Of a stretch of 64,000 bases of DNA, positions 16,409 through 25,151 are shown one piece after another. A program made the position numbers and the translations under genes. Under the pieces are notes generated by a model. It was not told the origin of the DNA, ran no database searches, and saw nothing but the letters and a program-made list of their open reading frames with translations. Source of the DNA: Antiquaquibacter metalliresistens (lineage in GTDB: Bacteria > Actinomycetota > Actinomycetes > Actinomycetales > Microbacteriaceae); NCBI RefSeq assembly GCF_029211225.1, contig NZ_JARGEM010000002.1, positions 434,001 through 498,000 on the forward strand, in the 5' to 3' direction. Numbering within the stretch: the first letter of the stretch is position 1; each line of letters begins with the position of its first letter.

Positions 16409-17125
16409 CTAGGCGCACTCCTGCGCGCTAAGCGGCTCGACCGCCACCGCGATGCGCTGCGCCTGCGGCACGAAGTCCGTCGGCGAGACGTCATCGATCC
16501 AGAGCAGGAACGGCGCCTCGCCGTTGCGCTCGGCAGGGTTGGCGGCGATCATCGCGACGCCACCGAACTCTTGGCCTCCGCGATCCTCGAGCGGGCGCGG
16601 TACCGCCGCGAACGACTCCGTGTTCTGCACATCGGTCTCGGTGATCACCCGCTCGAACTGCCACTGCCCGAACGGGTTGCCGCACACGCGCCCGCTCCAG
16701 CGCTCCCCGATCTCGGGCAGATTGTCGTCGAGGTGGGCGACGTACGAGGCATCCGTGAACTTCCAGCCCGCCTCGATGCGCAACGTGACCGAGTCACCGC
16801 CGCCCGCGGAATCCGCGCTCAACGTGATGACGTAGGGCGGGGCGATGTCGCGGTCGGCCTGGAAGGTGAAGTAGGTCATCCCGCGATCGTTGTGCTTGCT
16901 GAGGGCGCCACCGGTCGCGGTGCCTTCCACGGGGTAGCCGGGCAGCCGCTGCCCCGTGGCATCGGAGACGACGGGGGCGTCGATCTCGAGGATGCCGCCG
17001 CGCTCGACCCAGAGCTCGCCGTGCACGTAGTAGTCGATGCGCACTGGCTCATCGGATGACACCACCGCGCACGCGGTGAGCGTCAGCGTGACGAGAACGA
17101 GGGAGATGGCGATGAGGCGGCGCAT
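16409..17125 (-). CDS. Secreted lipoprotein of unknown function
   Basis: 238 aa. MRRLIAISLVLVTLTLTAC is a lipoprotein signal with lipobox LTAC. The mature domain is acidic with beta-strand character (ITLSADSAGGGDSVTLRI, WSGRVCGNPFGQWQFERV, FLLWIDDVSP) and has two further Cys. No family is recognised. The ATG lies inside the last 43 bp of the SARP gene on the same strand, so the two are likely co-transcribed and possibly coupled. A link to the upstream surface-protein module is plausible but unproven. Confidence 0.65.
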   Translation of the reverse strand: MRRLIAISLVLVTLTLTACAVVSSDEPVRIDYYVHGELWVERGGILEIDAPVVSDATGQRLPGYPVEGTATGGALSKHNDRGMTYFTFQADRDIAPPYVITLSADSAGGGDSVTLRIEAGWKFTDASYVAHLDDNLPEIGERWSGRVCGNPFGQWQFERVITETDVQNTESFAAVPRPLEDRGGQEFGGVAMIAANPAERNGEAPFLLWIDDVSPTDFVPQAQRIAVAVEPLSAQECA

Positions 17126-20010
17126 GGTGTCGATGGTGGGCGACCGAGCGTCCCGAGGGACAGAGGCAGATGCCCACAACTTCCCGCGAGCGACGAGCGC
17201 CGCCCGGGCGGCAACTGGGCGGCGACCGAGCGCAGCAGCATCCCCGCCTCGTCGAGGGTGAGCCGCGTGCCCTCCCGGTAGGCGGCGTTCCAATCCGCCG
17301 TCGTCAGCGCCTGTTTGGCGCGCGTGCGATACGACTCGTGGGCCTCGTCGTTGACCGCGGCGCGAGGAAACCCATAGACCGCGCCGAGGCGATCGACGGC
17401 CCCGAACAATCGGGCGCCATCACGTTGGCGCTCGGCCAGCGAGACGGCGATCGCGCCCGCGTGCAAGGCGAGGATGACCGCGAGCACGTCGCCCTGCGGC
17501 GCCAGTAGATCGAGGCAGCGCACGAGCTCGTCGATCGCATCCCGCGGGCGGCGGGCCTTGATGAACTCGTGGGAGAGGCTCCACGACGAGGATCCCGCGG
17601 CCCACCCGTCGCTCGCGGCGAGCGCGGCGCCGATCGCAGCTTGAAGGTCCGCCATCGTGTTGGCCGGCTTGCGTGCGGAGATGTGACAGATGCTGCGAAA
17701 CCGGAAGAACTCGCTCACGGCCCATGGCTCGACACCACTCGCGAGGATCGATTCCGCCTCGGTCATGAGCTTCATGCCTGCGGCCACGTCGCGGTCGCAC
17801 AGCCACATGGCGTTGCAGGCGAGGAAGAGCGCGTGCAAGGTTCTGCTGCCCGAGCGGGCGGCGAGCGGCATTCCGGCGAGCGCGTAGGCCTCGCCCGCGA
17901 ACTTGTCACCGGAGCGGTAGACGATCATGATCGCGCCCCAGTAGGCGCGCGCGTCGAAGTATGGCGACACCTCGCCCGGCAGGTCGAGCGCCGTGTCGAT
18001 CCATCGCCAGCCCTCCGAGATCACGCCGCGCATGAACCAGTGCCATGCCTGTCCGCCAGCGAGCCGCACCGAGATCTGCCGGTCGTTTCTGGCGATCGCA
18101 TTCGAGAGTGCGGCCAGCAGCTCCGCGCGCTCGCTGTCGAAGGCGTCATGGGCCTCGGCACTGTGTGGGCCCCGCACGCGAGGCTCGAGCGTGTCGACGA
18201 GGTCGGCGAACCATTGCGAATGCCGCACGCGCCACGCGTCGCGGTCATCGATCGACGGCAGCTGCCGCGCATACAGCTTGACCGACTCCAGCAGACGGTA
18301 GCGGCGACCGCGCGCGCCGCCCCCCTCGACGGCGAGCAATGACTTCTGCGCCAGCACCGCGGCCACCTCGCGCACGTTGTCGTCGGGCAACACGCAGATG
18401 CCCGCGATCGCATCGAGCGAGACGCTGCCGGCGAAGTTGCCCAGTTGCGCGAGCAGTTCGAGCTCGGCGGGGCGCAGCAATCTCGCACTCCACTCGATCG
18501 TGTTGTGCAGGCTGCCGTGCCTGCCCGCGTCGTGCCCCCGCAGGCTCAGCAACTCCTCCGACTCGAGCGAGCGCACCAGTTCGGCGAGGTCCATCACATC
18601 GAGTCGCGCCGCCGTGAGTTCGAGGGCGAGCGGCAGCCCGTCGAGCAGTCGCGACAGATGCTGCACGGTGGGCAGCGTCTGCGCGTCCAGCTCGAAGCCG
18701 GGCATGGCATCCGCTGCCCGCTCGCTGAACAGGGCGACGGCGTCGTCCGCATCCTCACCGAGCATCGGGGCGACCGGGATGAGACGCTCCCCCGCGATGC
18801 GCAGCGGCTCCCTGCTCGTGACGAGCACGCTCAGGCCCGGGCTCGCCGCGAGAAGAGCGGCGATGAGCGAGGCGACGTCTTCGCGCAGGTGTTCCGCGTT
18901 GTCGACCACAAGCACGGTGCCCTGCCCGGAGAGTTGTTCGGCGATCGCCTCGATCGTCGTCGTCGTGGCACCGACGAGTTCGCGAAGCGCGGATGCCACC
19001 TCCCGCCCACTCGTGTAGCTCGCGAGTTCGAGCAGCCACTGCTCGCCATCGACCGAGCCGATCGTTTCACGCAGCGACTCCACCGCGAGTCGGCTCTTGC
19101 CGACACCACCCGGACCGGTGACGGTCACCAGGCGCGACAGACGGCGCGCCTGCGCGATGAGCTCGAGCTGGGCCCGGCGCCCGATGAACTTCGTGATCGG
19201 CAGGGGCACACCGTGCTGGGCCTGGCGACCGACCGCCATGGCCGGCAGCACGTCCGGATCCTGTCGGACGATGGACATGCGCAACGCGGCGAGCGCCGGC
19301 GAGGGGTCGAGCCCCTGGTCAACGGACAACCGCCGCGAGAACGCGTCGATCACCTCGAGGGCATCCGTCGTGCGCCCCGAGCGCGCCAGCGCGGTGGCGA
19401 GCAGGCGGGCCGGCGCTTCGTGGGCCGGGTGCGCCGCCACGAGTGGGGGCAACGCGTGCAGCACCGAGTCGAGCTCACCGTCGGCCAAACGCTGCTCCGC
19501 GAGCGCCTCGCAGACCCGGCGCCAGAGGTCGAGCAGTTCGGCCCGCCAACCGTCGGCGAACGGTGCCACGATTCCGCGAAGCGGCTCGCCCGCCCAGAGC
19601 GACTCGGCGCGCTCCAGGCCCGCGCGTCGCCTCGTCACCAGTGCCGCCTCCGCGGCGTCGCGAAAGTCGAGCACATCGACGCGAGTGTCCGCGGCGAGGG
19701 CGTACCCACCTCGACCGCCCTGAACGTGATCGCCAAGGCCAGCGGAACGCAGCCGGGAGACATTCGCCCGCAGCGTGCCCGCGGCCGTGGGAGGAGGGCT
19801 GGACCAGACATCGTGCGACAGTTGCTCGACCGAGATCTGCTCGCCAACGCTCACCGCGAGGCGAGCAACGATTGCCGCTGGCAGGGCGCCGCGCAACGCA
19901 ACGGGCGATCCGTCCACATGCAGCACGATCCGCCCGAACAGCGTGACGGTGGCTGGCGCGGACACCCGCCCATTCTGGCTGACGACCGAACTCACCTGCG
20001 CGAGCGTCAT
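17083..20010 (-). CDS. AfsR/SARP-family regulator with BTAD and NB-ARC-type ATPase domains
   Basis: 975 aa. Residues about 18-110 form an OmpR-like winged helix (VTLFGRIVLHVDG, then LRANVSRLRSAG). Residues about 110-265 are the bacterial transcriptional activator domain, ending in DQGLDPSPALAALR. An NB-ARC/AAA module follows with Walker A GPGGVGKS (about residue 297), VLVVDNAEH (Walker B) and LPLALELTAARL, then helical TPR-like repeats. Such proteins activate promoters by binding 11-bp-spaced direct repeats. The start overlaps the hydrolase stop by ATGA. The last about 25 residues (PLSLGTLGRPPSTP...) look unlike a conserved tail and overlap the next gene. Confidence 0.85.
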   Translation of the reverse strand: MTLAQVSSVVSQNGRVSAPATVTLFGRIVLHVDGSPVALRGALPAAIVARLAVSVGEQISVEQLSHDVWSSPPPTAAGTLRANVSRLRSAGLGDHVQGGRGGYALAADTRVDVLDFRDAAEAALVTRRRAGLERAESLWAGEPLRGIVAPFADGWRAELLDLWRRVCEALAEQRLADGELDSVLHALPPLVAAHPAHEAPARLLATALARSGRTTDALEVIDAFSRRLSVDQGLDPSPALAALRMSIVRQDPDVLPAMAVGRQAQHGVPLPITKFIGRRAQLELIAQARRLSRLVTVTGPGGVGKSRLAVESLRETIGSVDGEQWLLELASYTSGREVASALRELVGATTTTIEAIAEQLSGQGTVLVVDNAEHLREDVASLIAALLAASPGLSVLVTSREPLRIAGERLIPVAPMLGEDADDAVALFSERAADAMPGFELDAQTLPTVQHLSRLLDGLPLALELTAARLDVMDLAELVRSLESEELLSLRGHDAGRHGSLHNTIEWSARLLRPAELELLAQLGNFAGSVSLDAIAGICVLPDDNVREVAAVLAQKSLLAVEGGGARGRRYRLLESVKLYARQLPSIDDRDAWRVRHSQWFADLVDTLEPRVRGPHSAEAHDAFDSERAELLAALSNAIARNDRQISVRLAGGQAWHWFMRGVISEGWRWIDTALDLPGEVSPYFDARAYWGAIMIVYRSGDKFAGEAYALAGMPLAARSGSRTLHALFLACNAMWLCDRDVAAGMKLMTEAESILASGVEPWAVSEFFRFRSICHISARKPANTMADLQAAIGAALAASDGWAAGSSSWSLSHEFIKARRPRDAIDELVRCLDLLAPQGDVLAVILALHAGAIAVSLAERQRDGARLFGAVDRLGAVYGFPRAAVNDEAHESYRTRAKQALTTADWNAAYREGTRLTLDEAGMLLRSVAAQLPPGRRSSLAGSCGHLPLSLGTLGRPPSTPCAASSPSPSFSSR

Positions 20011-20822
20011 CCCGCCAGCTCCTCCCAGAACGCGACGATCTCGCGAGCGAGAGCCGCAGGCTGCTCGAGGGGCACGAGCGTGCGCGACCAGGAGACCGTC
20101 GTCGAGCGAGCGCCGGCACGCTGGCCGGCGATCGCCTTCGCGAGTGCCGGGGTCCACTCACCACGGTCATCGCTCGCGATGAAGAGCGCGGGCGCGCTGC
20201 CGGCGCACAGGACCGTCCTGAGGTCACGGCGGCGAAGCACGAACGACGCGAACGTCGTCGAGAGGCTGCGTTTGCTCTGTCGATGCATGGAGTCGTGGAT
20301 GACGGCGAGCGCATCCGGGTCGGCGGCGCGACTGTAGTCGGTCAGCTGCGCCTCGGCCACGAGCGCGATGAGGAAGGGCGCGGGGCCGGCGGCGCGCAGC
20401 ACCGGGCGCAGCATCCGGAGCTTCCTCTTCTGGCGCGGGGTGAGGCACTCGGACGGCGCGCTGATGGCGACCAGACTGCCGATCCGACCGGGGTGGGCCG
20501 CGTCGAGCTCGTAGCCGACGTGCCCGCCCCAGGCGTTGCCCACCCAGTCGACAGGTTCCGTGATGCCGAGGCCGTCGAGCAGATCGACCGCGGCATCCGC
20601 ACAGTGCTTCATCGTCGTGACTCGAACGAGTTCGTCGGATGCCCCGTAGCCGGGGCCATCGACGACCACGAGCCGGCGGTGACGTGAGAGCGGCTCGATC
20701 ATGCGCGACCAGCTCGAGGAGTCGACGAACATGCCGTGCCACAGCACCGCGATGGCGCCCTGACCGTACTCGCGAACGGCAAGCCTGCCCAGTCTCGTCT
20801 GCACAAGCCGCGGTGTGGTCAC
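20007..20822 (-). CDS. Alpha/beta-hydrolase-fold protein lacking Ser nucleophile and His (paralogue 1)
   Basis: 271 aa. The fold is clear: VLWHGMFVDSSSW (oxyanion region), VVVDGPGYGASDEL and the elbow VGNAWGGH. At the elbow position where the nucleophile Ser belongs (G-N-S-W-G-G in relatives) there is Ala97. The Asp region (SDDRGEWTP) remains, but the His expected before LVPLEQP is Thr248. It should therefore be catalytically inactive. It is closely related to the protein at 24277-25098, which has the same losses. It starts with GTG overlapping the glycosyltransferase stop (GTGA) and overlaps the SARP start (ATGA), so it is tightly coupled to both. Confidence 0.75.
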   Translation of the reverse strand: MTTPRLVQTRLGRLAVREYGQGAIAVLWHGMFVDSSSWSRMIEPLSRHRRLVVVDGPGYGASDELVRVTTMKHCADAAVDLLDGLGITEPVDWVGNAWGGHVGYELDAAHPGRIGSLVAISAPSECLTPRQKRKLRMLRPVLRAAGPAPFLIALVAEAQLTDYSRAADPDALAVIHDSMHRQSKRSLSTTFASFVLRRRDLRTVLCAGSAPALFIASDDRGEWTPALAKAIAGQRAGARSTTVSWSRTLVPLEQPAALAREIVAFWEELAG

Positions 20823-22114
20823 GAGCGGACGTTCTCCGCGGAGAGTCGGTCGACGATCGCGAGGATGCCCTCAACCCCCGGAGCGCGTGCGATCGAGGCA
20901 CCGATGCGGTTCGCTGCGTCGCGGAAGGAGTTGTCCGCCAGCACGCGACGCACGCCCGCGGCCACGGCGGTGTCGCTCGGACGATTGGTGCGCAGGTTCA
21001 CCCCGACTCCCGACCACTCGACGCGGGCGCTGACCTCGATCTTGTCCTCGGTCGCACCCGCGACGACGAGGGGAACACCGTGCGTGAGCGCGAAGTGCAC
21101 CCCGCCGTATCCGCCGTTCGTCACCATCACATCGACGCGAGGCAGGAGCTCGTCGTAGGGCAGGTACTCCGCCAGTCGAACGTTCGCCGGGACGCGTTCG
21201 GGCACCGACGAGATCGGACGACCGCCCGTCGACACGACCACGATCACGTCGTCGCCCGCGAGACCGCGCATGGTGGGCAGGATCAGCTCTTCGTAGTCCT
21301 GATTCGCGACCGTGCCCTGACTGACGTGGACGACCGGGCGTGAACCATCGAGCTCGCCCCACCACTCGGGCAGGGCCCCCGCGTTCGGCGCCGACGTGGA
21401 GACCGGTCCGACGAAGTGCACCATGTCGGGCAGGTCGGAACGCGGATACTCGAACTCCGGAACCGTGAACTGCACGATGGCATCCGCGAGGCTCGGCCAG
21501 TTGAGGAAGAAGCCGGGCATGTGCTTGCCGGTGATGGCCAGCATCTGCTCGTCAGCGAACTTCTGCACCGGGGCGAAGATGATCTTCTCGGCGACGAAGG
21601 TGTTGAAGCTGTCCCGCAGCCGGCCGACCGGACCAGGCATGGGTTTGAGCCCGAGGCCGAACGGTGCGGTGTCGCGACTCTTGATGCCGAGCGGAATGAT
21701 GCCCAGGTTCACGATCGGAGGACGCTCAGCGCGTGGGGTGACGAGCAACGAGAGGATGCCCGTGAACATCGATTCCGTCATGATGAGATCGGTCGGTGCC
21801 GTCAGCGCTCCGCGAAGAGCAGCGGCCTGGGCGCGCATCGGCCTCAGGAATATCTCGATCATGTCGTATCGGATGCCGGCCGGCCCGGTCAGGCCGACGC
21901 GCCGGGGGAACGCGGTATCCATCGAACGATCGTCGTAGTCGGCGGCGTCGGGAAGCGGCAAGAATCGTGCACCGGCCGCCTCGACCGCGTCGCGGTAGCG
22001 CTGGCCGGTGAGAAACCGCACCTCGTGGCCCGCCGCGACAAGGGTGCGAGTGACGGCGAGCAAGGGGGTGACGTGCCCGTGCACGGGGGTGCTGCAGATG
22101 AGGATCGAAGACAT
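20819..22114 (-). CDS. GT1-family (MGT/UGT-like) glycosyltransferase
   Basis: 431 aa, GT-B fold. The N-terminus MSSILICSTPVHGHVTPLL is the acceptor-domain opening of macrolide/flavonoid-type glycosyltransferases. The C-terminal donor domain has HVSQGTVAN, NVRLAEYLPYDELLP and the signature VTNGGYGGVHFAL (around residues 330-342) with GVPLVVAGATEDK. These enzymes move a sugar from a nucleotide donor to a small hydrophobic acceptor. No signal peptide or membrane span is seen. It lies between a wall-protein gene and a pseudohydrolase gene in one minus-strand operon, so its acceptor may be a metabolite handled by that module. A hairpin precedes it. Confidence 0.8.
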   Translation of the reverse strand: MSSILICSTPVHGHVTPLLAVTRTLVAAGHEVRFLTGQRYRDAVEAAGARFLPLPDAADYDDRSMDTAFPRRVGLTGPAGIRYDMIEIFLRPMRAQAAALRGALTAPTDLIMTESMFTGILSLLVTPRAERPPIVNLGIIPLGIKSRDTAPFGLGLKPMPGPVGRLRDSFNTFVAEKIIFAPVQKFADEQMLAITGKHMPGFFLNWPSLADAIVQFTVPEFEYPRSDLPDMVHFVGPVSTSAPNAGALPEWWGELDGSRPVVHVSQGTVANQDYEELILPTMRGLAGDDVIVVVSTGGRPISSVPERVPANVRLAEYLPYDELLPRVDVMVTNGGYGGVHFALTHGVPLVVAGATEDKIEVSARVEWSGVGVNLRTNRPSDTAVAAGVRRVLADNSFRDAANRIGASIARAPGVEGILAIVDRLSAENVRS

Positions 22115-22131
22115 TGGGTGCTTTCTGTTGG

Positions 22132-22161
22132 GGGCCGCCCGGCGGAGTCGCCAGGCGGCCC
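22132..22161 (-). terminator. Hairpin between LASTG-protein and glycosyltransferase genes
   Basis: GGGCCGCC (22132-22139) pairs with GGCGGCCC (22154-22161); inside it GGCG (22141-22144) pairs with CGCC (22149-22152), with one C/A mismatch and a 4-nt loop. Very stable, without a U-tract. It could partly terminate transcription after the wall-protein gene, or protect its mRNA end so that it is made in excess over the glycosyltransferase. Confidence 0.55.
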
Positions 22162-22172
22162 GTTGAGAGGGG

Positions 22173-24191
22173 TCAGCGGCGCACGCGCGCCACGGCCAGG
22201 AAGGAGGCACCGGCAGCCATGAGTCCGCCGATCAGCAGCAGGGGTGCCCAGATCTCGACGCCCGTGGATGCGAGGCCGAAGGTCGGCGCCTGGTTGCCCG
22301 CGACGACCGTGTACTCGAGCGAACGGGTCGTGCGGTTGCCCGCCTCGTCGATCGCTTCGAAGTCGATCGTGTGCTGCCCGAGCGTCTCGGTCGGCAGCAC
22401 CGAACCGGCCACATCGACGGCCTCACAGCTCGCGACTCCCGAGAGCGCGTCGGCGCACTCGAAGGCGAGATCGACGACCTCACCCTGCGTGAACGTCTTC
22501 GTCGCGACGAGCGAGGCCACCTGGTTGCCGGGCTTCGAAATGTCGATCGTCGGCGCCGTGCGGTCGATGCCGACCGTGTAGTGCTGCGGCGCGGAGCTGT
22601 TGCCGGCTGCGTCGATCGCGTAGGTCGTGAAGACCGTCTCACCCTCGGCGGTCACCGTGTACTCGAAGGACGCGCCATCCACGAACCGACCGCTGATCGG
22701 CTCGGCGCCGTCGGCCTGCACCCACAGTTGCGCCACGCCGCTGACATCATCGGTCGCCCTGAGCGTCACCGTGACATCGCCGCGCGACACCCAGCCGCTC
22801 GCGGTCGACTGAACGTTCACCTGCGGTGCAGTGGTGTCGTCGGCGACCGTGTAGTTCCAGGTGGTCGTCGTGCTGTTGCCCGCGACGTCGGTGTTGGTGA
22901 GCGTGAAGGAGTGATCGCCCTCGACATCGGTGGGCAGCAGGCTGCCGGATGCCCCGTTGCTCGACGCGCACGATGCGACGCCCGAGAGGGCATCCGCGCA
23001 GTCGTAGTGCAACTCGTAGACCTCGCCGACCGTGAAGTGGCCCGGGAAGCCGCTGACGGTCGCCCCCGAGACCTCCTTGTCGACCCGGTGCACGTACTCG
23101 ATCGGTTCGCTCACGTTGCCGAGCGAGTCGGTGGCGCGGAACTGGTTGGTGTGGATGCCGCTGGCGAAGAACTGGAAGGACGCCCTGACCTCCGACTCAC
23201 CACTTGGGTTCGCGGCCGCGGTGACCCACGGGCCCCATCCACCAGCCGCGAGCGCGGGACGATACTCGAACGACTGGATGGGGTTGGCATCCGTGGCGAC
23301 GAAGTCCACCTCGACCGCCTTGTTCCACCAGCCAGACGCGGGAACGGTCTCGCTCGGCTCGACGGTCACGACCGGGGCGGTGGTGTCGGGCTCCAACGCG
23401 GGGAGCACGGTGTAGTTGACGTGGGGCTGCGCGCCGTTCGTCGAGTTGTCGTTGCCGCCGAAGTACATGATCCACTCGCCGACCTTGTCGAGCGTGTAGG
23501 TCTCACCAGACACGACAGGCCTCCCCGGCTCCTCGTACGGGAACGCCGCGCACACGTTGACGCCGCTCAACGCGTCGGTGCAGCTGAAGTCGAACGTGAT
23601 CTGATCGCCGACGCGGTAGACGTCGCCCTCCTTGGGCGAGTTGATGGAGAACACGGGGCCTTCGCTGTCGATGCGCAGGGTGTACTCCTCCACTGCGACG
23701 AACTCGGCCGAGTCGGTCACCGTGACCTGAAGGGTCGTGACTCCTTCCCCGGTGATCGAGATGGTCGCGGGCGACGAGCCCTTCGAACCGGATCCGGTGG
23801 TGGCACCGCTGAGGGTCCACTCGATGCTGACGATGCTTCCCTGGCCGACGGTCGCGCCGACCTGCACCGCGAACGGCTCATGGTGCCATCCGTTGTAGCC
23901 CGCGGGGATCGAGGGCTCGTGGAGTGTGACCGTGGGGCCCTCGGGGTCTTGCGGGTCGCCGGTTGAGGCGAGGCCCTCGGGTTCGGGCAGGGAGGCCTCG
24001 ACGGGTGCCTCGAGAGCCTCGGCGACCGGAAGGGTCTCATCGACCGCGGTCTGTGCGACCTCGACGGTCTCGGGGGTTTCGGGCTCGCCGGTCGCGTAGG
24101 CGGCACCGACGGTGGTGGCAATGGTGATGGGTACCAGTGCGGCCACGGCGATCGCGGCGCGCGCCCATCTGGATGCGTTCTTGGTTGTCAT
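22173..24191 (-). CDS. LASTG-type wall-associated protein with Ig-like/OmpL47-like repeats
   Basis: 672 aa. A signal peptide (cleavage near AYA, residue 33) is followed by a Pro/Glu-rich stretch and several Ig-like beta-sandwich modules of the type found in bacterial surface proteins (TTAPVVTVEPSE, DRTAPTIDIS). Three modules contain the loop C-x-DALSGV-x-x-C, suggesting repeated small disulfide loops. The C-terminus has LASTG (640-644), a hydrophobic span and ARVRR, a non-canonical LPxTG-like signal. The 11-bp-spaced CAACGT repeats lie 54 bp upstream of the start. It is the first gene of the operon leading to the glycosyltransferase, pseudohydrolase and SARP genes. Confidence 0.75.
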   Translation of the reverse strand: MTTKNASRWARAAIAVAALVPITIATTVGAAYATGEPETPETVEVAQTAVDETLPVAEALEAPVEASLPEPEGLASTGDPQDPEGPTVTLHEPSIPAGYNGWHHEPFAVQVGATVGQGSIVSIEWTLSGATTGSGSKGSSPATISITGEGVTTLQVTVTDSAEFVAVEEYTLRIDSEGPVFSINSPKEGDVYRVGDQITFDFSCTDALSGVNVCAAFPYEEPGRPVVSGETYTLDKVGEWIMYFGGNDNSTNGAQPHVNYTVLPALEPDTTAPVVTVEPSETVPASGWWNKAVEVDFVATDANPIQSFEYRPALAAGGWGPWVTAAANPSGESEVRASFQFFASGIHTNQFRATDSLGNVSEPIEYVHRVDKEVSGATVSGFPGHFTVGEVYELHYDCADALSGVASCASSNGASGSLLPTDVEGDHSFTLTNTDVAGNSTTTTWNYTVADDTTAPQVNVQSTASGWVSRGDVTVTLRATDDVSGVAQLWVQADGAEPISGRFVDGASFEYTVTAEGETVFTTYAIDAAGNSSAPQHYTVGIDRTAPTIDISKPGNQVASLVATKTFTQGEVVDLAFECADALSGVASCEAVDVAGSVLPTETLGQHTIDFEAIDEAGNRTTRSLEYTVVAGNQAPTFGLASTGVEIWAPLLLIGGLMAAGASFLAVARVRR

Positions 24192-24244
24192 GCGATCCAC
24201 ACTGACGAACCGCCGCGCCGCATCCGCTCGCGGGGAGGGGCTCA

Positions 24245-24261
24245 CAACGTCCGCGCAACGT
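24245..24261 (-). promoter_or_regulatory. SARP-type direct-repeat site upstream of LASTG protein gene
   Basis: Two CAACGT hexamers (24245-24250 and 24256-24261; ACGTTG on the coding strand) spaced 11 bp start to start. The 11-bp phase is the known spacing of SARP binding sites. The site lies 54 bp from the start codon at 24191 and differs at only two positions from the site at 25152-25168. No convincing -10 is seen downstream, which fits an activator-dependent promoter. Confidence 0.5.
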
Positions 24262-24276
24262 TGCCTGTCGCGGCGC

Positions 24277-25098
24277 TTACAGCTCGGCCCAGAACTCCAG
24301 GATGACCTCCGCGAGCTCCGCCGGCCTCTCGGCGGGAACCACCACGCGCGACCCGGCGATGATCGCCGTGCGGCTGTGCGGAACGAGTGCCGCCGCGGCA
24401 TCCATGGCTTCGGGCGTCCACTCCGGACGGTCATCGCCGGTCACGAAGAGGGTGGGCGCGGAGATGCTCGAGAGGGATGCGGTGACATCCAGCCGTCGGA
24501 TGATGAACGACTCGACCGTGTTCGCGAGGCTGCGCTTGCTCGCGCGCGACAGCGCCCCCGTGACCGACCTCGCAATCTCGGGATTCGCGCGGTTCTCGTC
24601 GGTGAACTGATTCTCGAGGATCGCCGATCGCACGGGCCCGACGGGCCCGAGCACGCGCAGCAGGGCCGTCAGGAAGCGCACCTTACGGCTCAGCGCAGCA
24701 TCGATGGGCTGCGTGGGTGAGCTGATCGCAATGAGGCTCGCCACGAGTGCGGGGCGACTCGACGCGAGCGCCATTCCGGTGTGGCCGCCCCACGCGTTGC
24801 CCACCCAGTCGACCGGCTCGCGGATGCCGAGGCCGCGCAGCAGCTCTGCTGCTGCCTCCGCGCCCTCCTCGATCGAACTGATGGTCTCGAGCTCGTCGCT
24901 GGCCCCATAGCCGGGACCGTCGACGATGTAGAGGGTGCGTTCGGCGGCGAGCGCGGGAATCAGGCCGTCCCAGCTCGCGCCGTCGACGAACATGCTGTGC
25001 CACAGGATCGCGGCGGGGCCAGTGCCGACGATTCGCACCGAAATGTTGCCCAGGCGGGTCGGAATGAGTTGGGTTTGGATCGGAAGCGAGACAGTCAT
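24277..25098 (-). CDS. Alpha/beta-hydrolase-fold protein lacking Ser nucleophile and His (paralogue 2)
   Basis: 273 aa, a clear paralogue of the protein at 20007-20822: shared blocks MFVD..SW, VDGPGYGASDELE, GIREPVDWVGNAWGGH and AISSPTQ. The nucleophile position in GNAWGG is Ala102 and the His position before VVPAERP is Val252, while the Asp region GDDRPEWTP is intact. The same two losses in both copies argue for a maintained non-catalytic role, such as ligand binding, rather than decay. The start at 25098 is preceded at 54 bp by the 11-bp-spaced CAACGT repeats. 85 bp separate it from the LASTG-protein gene, which has its own copy of the site. Confidence 0.75.
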   Translation of the reverse strand: MTVSLPIQTQLIPTRLGNISVRIVGTGPAAILWHSMFVDGASWDGLIPALAAERTLYIVDGPGYGASDELETISSIEEGAEAAAELLRGLGIREPVDWVGNAWGGHTGMALASSRPALVASLIAISSPTQPIDAALSRKVRFLTALLRVLGPVGPVRSAILENQFTDENRANPEIARSVTGALSRASKRSLANTVESFIIRRLDVTASLSSISAPTLFVTGDDRPEWTPEAMDAAAALVPHSRTAIIAGSRVVVPAERPAELAEVILEFWAEL

Positions 25099-25151
25099 GC
25101 TGATCAGCTTCGGTGCCGGGGTGACAACCCGGACGCGCGGAACGCCGGCAA

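Noticed and set aside
22173-24191. Possible frameshift or pseudogene because the C-terminal motif is LASTG instead of LPxTG
   Set aside because: The frame is intact, the signal peptide and the C-terminal hydrophobic span with basic tail are complete, and non-canonical LAxTG-type motifs are known in actinobacteria.
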